A stretch of DNA of 64,000 nt from Azospirillum picis (GCF_017876115.1 NZ_JAGINO010000008.1:151714-215713); one strand, 5' to 3'. Shown: positions 33,557-42,434, counted from the stretch's first letter. The notes: generated from the sequence alone by a model not told the origin. Program-made: numbers and translations.

Positions 33557-34405
33557 TCAGCGCCGCAGCCCGCAGGCGATCTCCAGATAGTCGGGTTCGT
33601 TCTCCGCCGTCAGCCAGCCGTGGCGGATCAGGAAGTCGGTCACCACGAGGTTCACGTTGAACTTCCAGTCGTCCGTGCCCCGTACCGACGCGGCGACCCT
33701 GTCCAGCGGCCACAGCTCGAACGACTCCACCTCCCCGTCGGTGTTGACCGGCGTGATGCCGGCCGGCAGTTCCAGGTCGTAGACGAACAGGCGGTCGCGC
33801 TTCAGCCCGACCGCGGTTTCCAGGCTGTAGCTGATGGCGCCGACCGGCTTGGCCAGTCGCGCGGTGGCGGCGTCGAGGCCGGCCTCTTCCGCCGCCTCCT
33901 TCTCCAGGTTCTCGGCCAGCGACAGGCCGATGGGCTGGCCGCCGGCGACCATGTTGTCGAGCAGGCCCGGCGCCACGTCGCGGTCGCCGGCCCGGCGGCC
34001 GATCCAGAGCGACAGGCCGTCATCCCCGCGGACATAGCCGTTGACGTGCAGGCCGAAGGCTTCGATGCCGAAGGCGGCGACCGCTGCACGGTCGAGCCGG
34101 GCGAGCGGCTCCGCTCCCCAGCGCGGCAGCACCGGATAATACTCCCCGCGCAGCGCCTTCACCGTGCCGCGTTCCACCAGATAGGCGGCGGCATGGTCGA
34201 GCAGGGTGGATCGCGCCTCGAAATCCCTGATCTCGGCGGCGATCCCGACCCGGTCGGCGGTGACGACGAAGCCGGGATCCACGCCGGGCAGCGCCTCGGC
34301 CAGCTCATGGCGCACCCAGCCGACGAAGTGGCCGTCCAGCTCGAATCGGCGGAAGCCGGACAGGTCATGCGCGTTGCACGCGCGGATATGATCGAGGAAG
34401 CTCAT
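33557..34405 (-). CDS. Nudix hydrolase with N-terminal DUF4743-type domain
   Basis: 282 residues. The N-terminal 120 residues (MSFLDHIRACNAHDLSGFRRFELDGHFVGWVRHELAEAL) match the DUF4743/thiamin pyrophosphokinase-associated domain, and the rest is a Nudix domain with the box starting GGQPIGLSLAENLEKEAAEEAGL. Similar proteins of plants and bacteria act on damaged thiamine pyrophosphates or other nucleotides; the substrate here is not evident. The start at 34405 gives the standard N-terminus. Confidence 0.85.
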   Translation of the reverse strand: MSFLDHIRACNAHDLSGFRRFELDGHFVGWVRHELAEALPGVDPGFVVTADRVGIAAEIRDFEARSTLLDHAAAYLVERGTVKALRGEYYPVLPRWGAEPLARLDRAAVAAFGIEAFGLHVNGYVRGDDGLSLWIGRRAGDRDVAPGLLDNMVAGGQPIGLSLAENLEKEAAEEAGLDAATARLAKPVGAISYSLETAVGLKRDRLFVYDLELPAGITPVNTDGEVESFELWPLDRVAASVRGTDDWKFNVNLVVTDFLIRHGWLTAENEPDYLEIACGLRR

Positions 34406-34551
34406 GCCTCCATCTAAGCTGCGCCGCGTTCCCGGCGCAACCGCCCATCCAGGGCATGGCCCCCTCCGCACCGGGCATCTTGTGTCCCCTCGGTTGCCTG
34501 CATACACCCGCACACCGGGACATCACCACGGACGGCGTGAAAGGCGGAGCC

Positions 34552-35031
34552 ATGGAGTCGGCGGGGATCGGGCAGGGGATGGTGCAGGGGCAGGGGCAGG
34601 GGATGGGGATGGGGCAGGAGGCGGTGGTCTTCGGCGTCCTGTCCGTCCTTGTCGTCGAGGACGACCCCTTCACCCGCATGGTGCTGGCCAAGATGCTCGG
34701 CGGGCTCGGCGTCGGGACGGTGATCCAGGCCGCCGACGGCGAGACGGCGCTGGCCGCCGTCGCCGACCGGACGCCCGACGTCATCCTGTGCGATGTCGAG
34801 ATGCAGCCGCTGGACGGCTTCGGGTTCGTCCGTGCCTTGCGCGCCGGCACCCCGTCCGGCCGGGACCGGCCGCCCGTCGTCTTCATGAGCGGTCGCGTGG
34901 ACCAGGAGCGGCGCGATTCGGCCGGGGCGGTCGGCGTCGACGCGCTGTTGGCCAAGCCGGTCGCGCCGGCGGCCCTGCGTGGGGTTCTGGCCGCCTGCCT
35001 CAAGGCGGAGAGCGTGGTCGCGCCGCATTGA
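34552..35031 (+). CDS. Single-domain CheY-like response regulator
   Basis: 159 residues. After a Gly/Gln/Met-rich N-terminus (about 1-25) comes a receiver domain: acidic pair in VVEDDPF (residues 35-41), phosphoacceptor Asp81 in ILCDVEMQPLDGFGF, the Ser of VVFMSGR, and Lys in LLAKPVAP. There is no output domain, so it probably acts by protein contact or as a phosphate sink. The start at 34552 follows an AAGGCGGAG site. The N-terminal repeat is coded by a hexanucleotide microsatellite (about 34570-34618). Confidence 0.88.
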   Translation: MESAGIGQGMVQGQGQGMGMGQEAVVFGVLSVLVVEDDPFTRMVLAKMLGGLGVGTVIQAADGETALAAVADRTPDVILCDVEMQPLDGFGFVRALRAGTPSGRDRPPVVFMSGRVDQERRDSAGAVGVDALLAKPVAPAALRGVLAACLKAESVVAPH

Positions 35032-35305
35032 GGCGGCTGGGGCGGCGACCGGGGCGGCGACCGGGAAAGGCGGGCTCCGGACCGGGGCAGCCGGGATGCC
35101 CGGTGCCGCCCGATACCCGACCGCGCGCAGGCGCGCGCCTCAGGCTTCCGCCCAAAAAGATTTCCCGCCCTGTGGGAGAGGAAGCAAGGGCTTGAATTCA
35201 CTGCATAAACGAATGGGACTCGCCGTCCGTGCCGAACCGGTGCCGAACCCTTACCCAATTTCCGCCTTGTTGATGGAGACGATTGGGACGCAACATGATC
35301 TCTAA

Positions 35306-35356
35306 GAGGTGTTGCGGCGCCCGCCGCGGCGAGGTGTTGCGACCCCCGCCGCGAGC
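35306..35356. repeat. Imperfect 25-bp tandem repeat in the gap before prkA
   Basis: Two copies beginning GAGGTGTTGCG (35306-35330 and 35331-35356) differ at a few positions. They lie just upstream of the self-complementary region. Function unknown. Confidence 0.65.
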
Positions 35357-35403
35357 GACGGCAACGGCCCCTGCGAGATTTTGTTAAGGTTTGAAGTCCA
35401 GCA

Positions 35404-35717
35404 TCGACGATAAGATCCAGCGCCGTGCTTCGTCGAGGCGGCGCGCAAGTCTCTGGAGGGCGATGGCGTGATCAAGGGCGCCCAGTCGAACCGTACCGGG
35501 CAACATACCCTGACTGGAGGGGCCACCCGTTCGGCCGCCGGTCCCACGCCGTCCACCCTTGGCACCGCAAGCCTCTCCCGTCCGTACCTTCCGCAAGCGC
35601 GGGATGCATCGGCGCGCTCGCCGCGCCAGCTCCTGCCAAGGGGCCTAGACCCTATGGCAAAGGGCGACCCCACCGCGGGCTTTCAGGCTATGGAGCCTGA
35701 GTGCCTGGAAAGCTCAA
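35404..35717 (+). ncRNA. Candidate structured RNA or long leader upstream of prkA
   Basis: Several perfect complementary pairs follow each other: 35404-35410 with 35430-35436 (7 bp), 35482-35487 with 35512-35517 (6 bp), 35556-35564 with 35634-35642 (9 bp, enclosing a 6-bp GGCGCG/CGCGCC hairpin), and 35677-35688 with 35703-35715 (12 bp, one bulge). Coding potential is poor. This is compatible with a multi-helix RNA, either independent or a prkA leader, but no known family (RNase P, tmRNA, 6S, SRP, cobalamin or TPP riboswitch) was recognised. GC-rich DNA forms helices by chance, so the call is tentative, and the plus strand is assumed. Confidence 0.3.
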
Positions 35718-35968
35718 GGTGGGGCATTACATTCAAAAATGACTTGTTCGGGAGACGGAGCGTCACAGGACGTACGGCCCCCGGCCTCTGCAGGACCGTT
35801 CCTTACACCAGACCGCTGGCTTCTACCGCTGAGCGGGGGTGTGGCGGGACCACCGGTTCCGTTCCATCCCTTGGAGTGCCCCATGGATCGCGGCATGCGC
35901 CGCGCGCCGCCGCCGGATAGACCGGCAGCGGCCTCCGGCGCATCGGACCAGATAAGACGGAGCGACGA

Positions 35969-37915
35969 ATGTTCCCGGCCGACGAACTGTTCACGCGCTA
36001 CACGCAGACGTACGAGACCCGCCGCGAAACCGAGATGTCCCTGATGGACTATCTCCAACTGTGCCGCGACGACCCCATGGCCTTCGCTTCGGCCGCCGAG
36101 CGCATCCTGGCCGCCATCGGCGAGCCGGAGGTGGTCGATACGGCCCGCGACCCGCGCCTGGGCCGCATCTTCATGAACCGGACGATCAAGGTCTATCCGG
36201 CCTTCTCCGAGTTCTACGGCATGGAGGAGACGATCGAGCGGATCGTCGGCTTCTTCCGCCATGCCGCCCAGGGGCTGGAGGAGCGCAAGCAGATCCTCTA
36301 CCTGCTGGGACCGGTCGGCGGCGGCAAGTCCTCGCTCGCCGAGCGGCTGAAGTCGCTGGTGGAGAAGTGCCCGATCTACGTCCTCAAGGCCGGCAAGGAG
36401 ATCAGCCCGACCTTCGAGAGCCCGCTCGGCCTGTTCAACCCCGACGAGATTGGCGACGAGCTGGAGGAGCGCTTCGGCATTCCCAAGCGCCGCCTGACCG
36501 GGCTGATGAGCCCGTGGGCGGTGAAGCGCCTCGACGAGTTCGGCGGCGACATCACCCGCTTCAAGGTGGTGAAGCTGCACCCGAGCAAGCTGCGCCAGAT
36601 CGGCGTCACCAAGACCGAGCCGGGCGACGAGAACAACCAGGACATCTCGTCGCTGGTCGGCAAGGTCGACATCCGCAAGCTGGAGATCTACAGCCAGAAC
36701 GATCCCGACGCCTACAGCTTCTCCGGCGGCCTGAACCGGGCGACCCAGGGCATGCTCGAATTTGTCGAGATGTTCAAGGCGCCGATCAAGATGCTGCATC
36801 CCCTGCTGACCGCGACGCAGGAGGGCAACTATGTCGGCTCGGAGAACATCGGCGCCATCCCCTTCCAGGGCGTGATCCTGGCCCACTCCAACGAGGCGGA
36901 GTGGCAGACCTTCAAGAACAACAAGAACAACGAAGCCTTCATCGACCGCATCTGCGTGATCAAGGTCCCCTACTGCCTGCGCGTGGCGGAGGAGCAGAAG
37001 ATCTACGAGAAGCTGGTCCGCGGCTCCGACCTGGCCACCGCCCCCTGCGCGCCGGCGACGCTGGAGATGCTGGCCCGCTTCTCGGTGCTGTCGCGCCTGC
37101 GCGAGCACCCCAACAGCAGCTTCTACAGCAAGATGCGGGTCTATGACGGCGAGAGCGTCAAGGAGACCGACCCCAAGGCCAAGTCGATGCAGGAGTACAA
37201 GGACCAGGGCGGCGTCGACGAGGGCATGGGCGGCATCTCCACCCGCTTCGCCTTCAAGGTGCTGGCCTCGACCTTCAACTACGACTCGACCGAGATCGCG
37301 GCCGACCCGGTGCACCTGATGTATGTGCTGGAGCAGGCGATCAAGCGCGAGCAGTTCCCGGAAGAGACGGAGAAGAAGTACGTCGAGTTCATCAAGGCCG
37401 AACTCGCCCCGCGCTATGCCGAGTTCATCGGCAACGAGATCCAGAAGGCCTACCTGGAATCCTACTCCGATTACGGCCAGAACCTGTTCGACCGCTACGT
37501 CGACTACGCCGACGCCTGGATCGAGGACCAGGACTTCAAGGATCCCGACACCGGCCAACTGATGAACCGCGAGCTGCTGAACCAGGAGCTGACGAAGATC
37601 GAGAAGCCGGCGGGCATCGCCAACCCGAAGGACTTCCGCAACGAGGTGGTGAAGTTCGCCCTGCGCGCCCGTGCCGCCAACGCCGGCCGCAACCCGTCCT
37701 GGACCTCCTACGAGAAGATCCGCGAGGTGATCGAGAAGCGGATGTTCAGCCAGGTCGAGGATCTGCTGCCGGTGATCAGCTTCGGCTCGAAGAAGGACGG
37801 CGAGACCGAGAAGAAGCACACCGAGTTCGTCTCGCGCATGATGTCGCGCGGCTACACCGAGCGGCAGGTCCGCCGGCTGGTCGAGTGGTACATGCGGGTC
37901 AAGCAGGCGGGCTGA
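35969..37915 (+). CDS. prkA: PrkA family serine protein kinase
   Basis: 648 residues, the family length. An AAA+ domain comes first, with Walker A GPVGGGKS at residues 114-121 and the conserved HPLLTATQEGNYVGSENIGAIPFQGVILAHSNEAEW. The C-terminal PrkA domain includes the FEKYVDYADAW-like segment (here FDRYVDYADAW) and a helical end RMMSRGYTERQVRRLVEWYMRVKQ. PrkA/YeaG is a stress-induced kinase or ATPase that works with YeaH and SpoVR in nitrogen and stationary stress. Start at 35969 follows a GGAG site. It is the first of three genes, with a long untranslated region upstream. Confidence 0.96.
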   Translation: MFPADELFTRYTQTYETRRETEMSLMDYLQLCRDDPMAFASAAERILAAIGEPEVVDTARDPRLGRIFMNRTIKVYPAFSEFYGMEETIERIVGFFRHAAQGLEERKQILYLLGPVGGGKSSLAERLKSLVEKCPIYVLKAGKEISPTFESPLGLFNPDEIGDELEERFGIPKRRLTGLMSPWAVKRLDEFGGDITRFKVVKLHPSKLRQIGVTKTEPGDENNQDISSLVGKVDIRKLEIYSQNDPDAYSFSGGLNRATQGMLEFVEMFKAPIKMLHPLLTATQEGNYVGSENIGAIPFQGVILAHSNEAEWQTFKNNKNNEAFIDRICVIKVPYCLRVAEEQKIYEKLVRGSDLATAPCAPATLEMLARFSVLSRLREHPNSSFYSKMRVYDGESVKETDPKAKSMQEYKDQGGVDEGMGGISTRFAFKVLASTFNYDSTEIAADPVHLMYVLEQAIKREQFPEETEKKYVEFIKAELAPRYAEFIGNEIQKAYLESYSDYGQNLFDRYVDYADAWIEDQDFKDPDTGQLMNRELLNQELTKIEKPAGIANPKDFRNEVVKFALRARAANAGRNPSWTSYEKIREVIEKRMFSQVEDLLPVISFGSKKDGETEKKHTEFVSRMMSRGYTERQVRRLVEWYMRVKQAG

Positions 37916-38065
37916 GGCCGGCGGGCTGATTGGCAGGCAGACCGACGAGGCACGGAATTGCCGCGGGGCAGGGTGTTGCAACGCCCCGCGGCGATCCCAC
38001 TGTCATAGGAAGCTGTCAAAGTCTGAAGGCCGCGTGACGAAACGGGTGGGAGGGCCAGCCCCTTG

Positions 38066-39358
38066 ATGAACATCATCGACCGTCGCCTGAACCCGCAGGG
38101 CAAGAGCCTGGCCAACCGCCAGCGCTTCCTTCGCCGCGCCAAGGAACAGGTGGTCAAGGCGGTCCGCGACGCCTCGGGCAAACGGGGCATCCAGGATATC
38201 GAGAACGGCGAGAAGGTGACGATCGCCGCCGGCGGGGTGCGCGAGCCTTCCTTCCACCGCGCGTCCCAGGGCGGGGTGCGCGACTATGTCGTGCCCGGCA
38301 ACAAGGAGTATGTGGAAGGCGACACCATCCAGCGCCCGGACGGCGGCGGCGGCGGTCGCGGCAGCGAGGGCAGCGCCGACGGCGAGGGCGAGGACGAGTT
38401 CCGCTTCGTCCTGTCGCGCGACGAGTTCCTCGACATCTTCCTGGAGGATCTGGAGCTTCCCGATCTGGTGAAGCAGAAGGTCAAGCAGTCGGAATCGCAC
38501 ACGCTGACGCGGGCCGGCTATTCGGTGTCGGGGTCGCCCGCCAACCTGAACCTGGTCCGCACCATGCGGAACAGCCTGTCGCGCCGCATCGCGCTGAAGC
38601 GCCCCAAGCGCGACGAGATCCGCGAGATGGAGGAGCTGCTCCGCGAGGCGGAGGAATCGGGCGAGGACGCCGAGCAGATCCAGGCGCTGCGCGAGCAGCT
38701 CGAACGCATCGTCCTGCGCTCCAAGCGCATCCCCTTCATCGACCCGATCGACGTCCGCTACAACCGCTTCGAGACGGTGCCGAAGCCGATCGCCCAGGCG
38801 GTGATGTTCTGCCTGATGGACGTGTCCGGCTCGATGACCGAGCACATGAAGGACCTGGCGAAGCGCTTCTTCATGCTGCTCTACCTGTTCCTGAAGCGGC
38901 GCTACCGCTCGGTCGACATCGTCTTCATCCGCCACACCCACGAGGCCAAGGAGGTCGACGAGGAAACCTTCTTCTACTCCACCGAGACCGGCGGCACCGT
39001 GGTGTCGACGGCGCTGGAGGAGATGCAGAAGGTGGTGCAGGAGCGCTACCCGCACAACGAGTGGAACATCTATGCCGCCCAGGCGTCGGACGGCGACAAC
39101 ATGTCCTCGGACAACGCCAAGTCGGCGGCCTTGCTGCGCGACGCCATCCTGCCGATGTGCCAGTACTTCGCCTACATCGAGGTGGCGGCCGAGCACAACA
39201 TGGGGCTGTCGGCGCTGGGGCGCGAGACCGAGCTTTGGCGCACCTACAAGCAGGTGCAGAGCCCGGAGCGCCCGCTGGCGATGCGCCGCGTCCGGTCCCG
39301 CCGGGAGATCTTCCCGGTCTTCCGCGAGCTGTTCGCCCGCGAGAAGGCGGGGGCTTGA
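38066..39358 (+). CDS. yeaH: YeaH/YhbH family protein with VWA-like domain
   Basis: 430 residues. The basic N-terminus (IDRRLNPQGKSLANRQRFLRRAKEQV) is diagnostic for YeaH/YhbH (DUF444). A MIDAS motif DVSGSM at 252-257 begins a von Willebrand A-like domain, and FIRHTHEAKEVDEETFFYSTETGGTVVSTAL follows. The protein works with PrkA in an unknown way. ATG at 38066 is chosen; a TTG just before it would add one residue. The gap to prkA is 150 bases, and a 236-base repeat separates it from spoVR. Confidence 0.95.
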   Translation: MNIIDRRLNPQGKSLANRQRFLRRAKEQVVKAVRDASGKRGIQDIENGEKVTIAAGGVREPSFHRASQGGVRDYVVPGNKEYVEGDTIQRPDGGGGGRGSEGSADGEGEDEFRFVLSRDEFLDIFLEDLELPDLVKQKVKQSESHTLTRAGYSVSGSPANLNLVRTMRNSLSRRIALKRPKRDEIREMEELLREAEESGEDAEQIQALREQLERIVLRSKRIPFIDPIDVRYNRFETVPKPIAQAVMFCLMDVSGSMTEHMKDLAKRFFMLLYLFLKRRYRSVDIVFIRHTHEAKEVDEETFFYSTETGGTVVSTALEEMQKVVQERYPHNEWNIYAAQASDGDNMSSDNAKSAALLRDAILPMCQYFAYIEVAAEHNMGLSALGRETELWRTYKQVQSPERPLAMRRVRSRREIFPVFRELFAREKAGA

Positions 39359-39359
39359 T

Positions 39360-39595
39360 CTCCCTCTCCCGTCCCGGGAGAGGGCGTGGAGCCGACGGCC
39401 GTAAGCCGGACGAGCGCCGAAAGGCGATCGTAGGCGGAATGCAGTCGCGAGGCTTGCGAGCGACTTCGGGGCCCATGCGCAGCATGGGAAGGGTGAGGGG
39501 TGATCCAAGGAACCATGCGCTTCTGGCCCTTTGGATCACCCCTCACCCTCCCGCCTGCGGCGGGCCCCTTCCTCTCCCGGGGCGGGAGAGGGGAG
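39360..39595. repeat. Large palindrome-flanked intergenic repeat between yeaH and spoVR
   Basis: The ends 39360-39383 and 39571-39595 are near-perfect inverted repeats of CTCCC(T)CTCCCG(T/C)CCCGGGAGAGG type. Nested inside is a perfect 19-bp inverted repeat (39490-39508 with 39531-39549). No gene is inside. The layout, in the middle of an operon, suggests a mobile repeat (MITE/REP-like) inserted without breaking a gene. Confidence 0.7.
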
Positions 39596-39639
39596 TTTTT
39601 GAATTCCTTCCATGAATGGAAGGCAGGGGGAGATCGAGA

Positions 39640-41193
39640 ATGACCGCTGTGATCACCAGGCCCGAGGCGCTGCTGTACGACGGCGTCGAATGGGATTACG
39701 ACAAGATCAAGCGCGTCTATGACGCCGTCGAGCACATCGCGCTGAAGGAGATGGGCCTCGACGTCTATCCCAACCAGATCGAGGTCATCACGGCCGAGCA
39801 GATGCTCGACGCCTATTCCTCCATCGGCATGCCGCTGATGTACAAGCACTGGTCCTTCGGCAAGCATTTCGCCCGTGACGAGATGATGTACCGCAAGGGC
39901 TATCGCGGCCTCGCCTACGAGATCGTCATCAACTCCAGTCCCTGCATCAGCTACATCATGGAAGAGAACACCATGACGATGCAGACGCTGGTGATCGCCC
40001 ACGCCGCCTTCGGCCACAACCACTTCTTCAAGAACAACCAGCTTTTCCAGCAGTGGACCGACGCCGAAGGTATCCTCGATTATCTGGAATTCGCCAAGAC
40101 CTACATCTCCCACTGCGAGGAGCGCTACGGCCATGCCGCGGTGGAGCGGGTGCTGGATGCCGCCCACGCGCTGATGAGCCAGGGGGTGCACAAGTACCCG
40201 AAGAAGCGCTCCGACCTGCGCACCGAGCAGCGGCGCGAGCGCGAGCGGCAGGAATACCAGGACCAGACCTTCAACGACCTGTGGCGCACGGTGCCCAAGC
40301 CGGCCGCCGGCCAGCGGCCTTCCAAGTCGGTGTCGGAGCGCAAGAAGCTGCTCGGCCTGCCTGAGGAGAACATCCTCTATTTCCTGGAGAAGAAGGCGCC
40401 GCGGCTGGAGCACTGGCAGCGCGAGCTCCTGCGCATCGTCCGCCACATCTCGCAGTATTTCTATCCGCAGAAGCAGACCAAGGTGATGAACGAGGGCTGC
40501 GCCACCTACGTCCATTACCAGATCATGAGCCGCCTGCATGAGACCGGCCAGATCAGCGAGGGCGCCTTCCTGGAGTTCCTGCACTCGCACACGTCGGTGG
40601 TGTTCCAGCCGGAATTCGACGACAAGCGTTTCTCCGGCCTGAACCCCTATGCGCTGGGCTTCGCGATGATGCAGGACATCGCCCGCATCGCGGAGACGCC
40701 GACCGACGAGGACCGCCAGTGGTTCCCCGACCTCGCCGGGCGCGGCGACGGCATGGCGGCGGTCCGCGAGGCCTGGGCCAACTTCCGCGACGAGAGCTTC
40801 GTGCTGCAGTATCTCAGCCCGCACCTGATGCGGAAGCTGAAGCTGTTCAGCGTGCGCGACGATGCGGAGGACCCCTATCTGCTGGTCGATCACATCCACA
40901 ACGAGCGGGGCTATCGCGACATCCGCAAGAAGCTGGCCCGCCAGTACGACCTCGGCTACCTGGAGCCGGACATCCAGATCGTCGACGTCGACCTCGCCGG
41001 CGACCGCAAGCTGATCCTGCAGCACCGCGTCACCAACGGGGTGCTGCTCGACGAAGGCGACGCCAAGGCGGTCTTGCGCCACATTGCCAACCTCTGGGGC
41101 TACGAGGTGCAGCTCATCGAGGTGTCGGCGATCTCCGAGGCGATCCTGAAGGAGCACGCGGTCACCGCGCCCAGCGGGATCGGCGTGGTCTAG
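39640..41193 (+). CDS. spoVR: SpoVR family protein
   Basis: 517 residues, the SpoVR/YcgB length. Clear family segments are EVITAEQMLDAYSSIGMPLMYKHWSFGKHF, NSSPCISYIMEENTM, AHAAFGHNHFFKNN, and MNEGCATYVHYQIMSRLHETG. The His-rich AHAAFGHNHFF and the MNEGCATYVHY motif suggest metal binding. In Bacillus the protein is needed for spore cortex; in non-sporulating bacteria it belongs to the PrkA-YeaH-SpoVR stress group, as here. The ATG at 39640 follows GGGGGAG. A small palindromic cluster follows the gene. Confidence 0.96.
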   Translation: MTAVITRPEALLYDGVEWDYDKIKRVYDAVEHIALKEMGLDVYPNQIEVITAEQMLDAYSSIGMPLMYKHWSFGKHFARDEMMYRKGYRGLAYEIVINSSPCISYIMEENTMTMQTLVIAHAAFGHNHFFKNNQLFQQWTDAEGILDYLEFAKTYISHCEERYGHAAVERVLDAAHALMSQGVHKYPKKRSDLRTEQRRERERQEYQDQTFNDLWRTVPKPAAGQRPSKSVSERKKLLGLPEENILYFLEKKAPRLEHWQRELLRIVRHISQYFYPQKQTKVMNEGCATYVHYQIMSRLHETGQISEGAFLEFLHSHTSVVFQPEFDDKRFSGLNPYALGFAMMQDIARIAETPTDEDRQWFPDLAGRGDGMAAVREAWANFRDESFVLQYLSPHLMRKLKLFSVRDDAEDPYLLVDHIHNERGYRDIRKKLARQYDLGYLEPDIQIVDVDLAGDRKLILQHRVTNGVLLDEGDAKAVLRHIANLWGYEVQLIEVSAISEAILKEHAVTAPSGIGVV

Positions 41194-41201
41194 AGCGTGA
41201 T

Positions 41202-41227
41202 CGTTTCAAGCGGTATCGCTTGAAACG
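41202..41227. repeat. REP-like perfect hairpin after spoVR
   Basis: An 11-bp perfect stem (CGTTTCAAGCG / CGCTTGAAACG) with loop GTAT. It is preceded by TAGAGCGTGATCG, a combination that, from memory, recurs between genes in many alphaproteobacterial genomes. It overlaps the region where the prkA operon should end and could help stop transcription. Confidence 0.6.
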
Positions 41228-41249
41228 CGACTCACACGGGAACCAAAAG

Positions 41250-41295
41250 CTTAGGGTCTGTCGGGTGCTTCAATAAGCACCAGACAGACCCTAAG
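41250..41295. repeat. 46-bp near-perfect palindrome, possible insertion-sequence remnant
   Basis: The left arm 41250-41270 pairs with 41275-41295 over 20 of 21 positions (one G/A mismatch) around the loop CAAT. The outer part TTAGGGTCTGTC resembles terminal inverted repeats of IS5-like elements, and TTA/TAA at the edges could be target bases. Two such ends joined head to head would be the trace of a lost element or a tiny MITE. It could also serve as a terminator. Confidence 0.5.
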
Positions 41296-41348
41296 CAGGT
41301 TTTCCGACCTCCGCCCACACTCCGCCCATACAAAGGGGGCGGGCTCGG

Positions 41349-42170
41349 TCACCGCTCCGGTTCGGGCCTGATGCCGGCCTCCTTCATGGCGTGCATCAGG
41401 TCCAGCACCACGGTGCTGATGTCGGGAAAGGACAGCGCCACCGCACGCCGGTCGGGATCCAGGCGGACGACATGGGCGACTTGCCGCCCGCCGGACCCCG
41501 GTGCCTCCGGACACTGCAGGTCCAGCCGCAGCCGGTCGCCGACGGCGTGCGGAAGCTCGCCCGGCGGCACCGCGACCAGCAGGCCGCGGGTCGACCAGTT
41601 GAGGGTCGTGCAACTCCGCCCGTCCGCCTCGACCGCCAGCGGCGGGTCGACGTAGCGGATGGCGCGGCGGCGCTCGACGCCGTTCGGCGGTCTGGCGCCG
41701 GCGGCATCCCGGTCCAGCCTGCGCTTGGCCGCTTGCTTGGTGCGGTCGTCCACCCCGTCCCTGCTGGTCAGCAGCACCGCCTGCACACGCCGCTCGACCC
41801 CATGGCGGAACTCGTCGTCGGCACCGAAGCGCAGCGCCTTGGCGAACCGCTCCTTCGCCTGGGTGAGCAGGGCGTTGCGTCCCTTGTCGTCGCCGCGGTG
41901 GCCGCAGCGTTCGGCCTGCACCAGCAGCGTATCGACGCTGCGCTGGTAGGCGCCGCGCTGGATGGCGCGGCCGGTCTCACGGAACTCGGCGGCGCGCAGG
42001 CTGGGGAACTCGCGGGCTTTCAGTTGTGCGGCCAATCCGTCCGCCAGGGCGTCGACGCGGGCCGGATCACCGGTTTCCGCCTCCCGCCGCATCTGGCGCA
42101 CCGTCTCTTCCGCCTTGCGGAGACACTGGTCCTCGAGCTTCCGGCGCTGGCCGGCATCGATCACGGGCAT
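41349..42170 (-). CDS. PilZ-type domain protein
   Basis: 273 residues. The N-terminal 150 residues are helical and charged (KLEDQCLRKAEETVRQMRREAE...), with no family recognised. The C-terminal 100 residues follow the PilZ pattern: ERRRAIRYVDPPLAVEADG (the RxxxR c-di-GMP site seen as RRRAIR), LNWSTRGLLVAVP (in place of D/NxSxxG), and RVVRLD-like strands (HVVRLDPDRRAVALSF). A role as cyclic di-GMP receptor is thus likely but not certain. The start at 42170 follows no strong site. It is convergent with spoVR. Confidence 0.65.
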   Translation of the reverse strand: MPVIDAGQRRKLEDQCLRKAEETVRQMRREAETGDPARVDALADGLAAQLKAREFPSLRAAEFRETGRAIQRGAYQRSVDTLLVQAERCGHRGDDKGRNALLTQAKERFAKALRFGADDEFRHGVERRVQAVLLTSRDGVDDRTKQAAKRRLDRDAAGARPPNGVERRRAIRYVDPPLAVEADGRSCTTLNWSTRGLLVAVPPGELPHAVGDRLRLDLQCPEAPGSGGRQVAHVVRLDPDRRAVALSFPDISTVVLDLMHAMKEAGIRPEPER

Positions 42171-42434
42171 GGCGACGCCTCCCGCAGTGGCACATCCAGC
42201 AGCATACAGCAGACACCCGTATCCCGATAGCGGCGCCGGCCCCGCACCCCTCCGGCTGCTGCGGTCCCAGGGTGCGCCATCTTGTCCGTCTTCCGGTTGG
42301 CGATCCGGACCGCGAGCGTGGTTAACGGTGGAACTGCGGCCGGCCCCGCTGGGAGAAGACCCGATTTCCTCCCTGCTCAAAGGCTGCCATCTGATCGGGG
42401 GAGCCGGGTGGTCGATGATTGGGGCGAGAGAGCA

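Larger units (their letters stand above)
35032..35968. other. 937-base gap ahead of prkA
   Basis: No supported protein gene lies in this gap. The best open frame (35468-35920, plus strand) uses codons that are rare in the neighbours, such as AGA, CTA, TCA and ACA, and was rejected. The gap holds a tandem 25-base repeat (35306-35356) and a set of complementary segments (35404-35717) described separately. The part nearest prkA probably carries its promoter and leader. Confidence 0.6.

Noticed and set aside
35560..35575. TGGCACCGCAAGC, similar to the -24 part of a sigma-54 promoter
   Set aside because: The -12 TTGC element is not at the required spacing.
35468..35920. A 150-codon plus-strand frame in the gap before prkA
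   Set aside because: Codon use is unlike the neighbours (AGA, CTA, TCA, ACA), there is no ribosome site, and the segment overlaps the self-complementary region.
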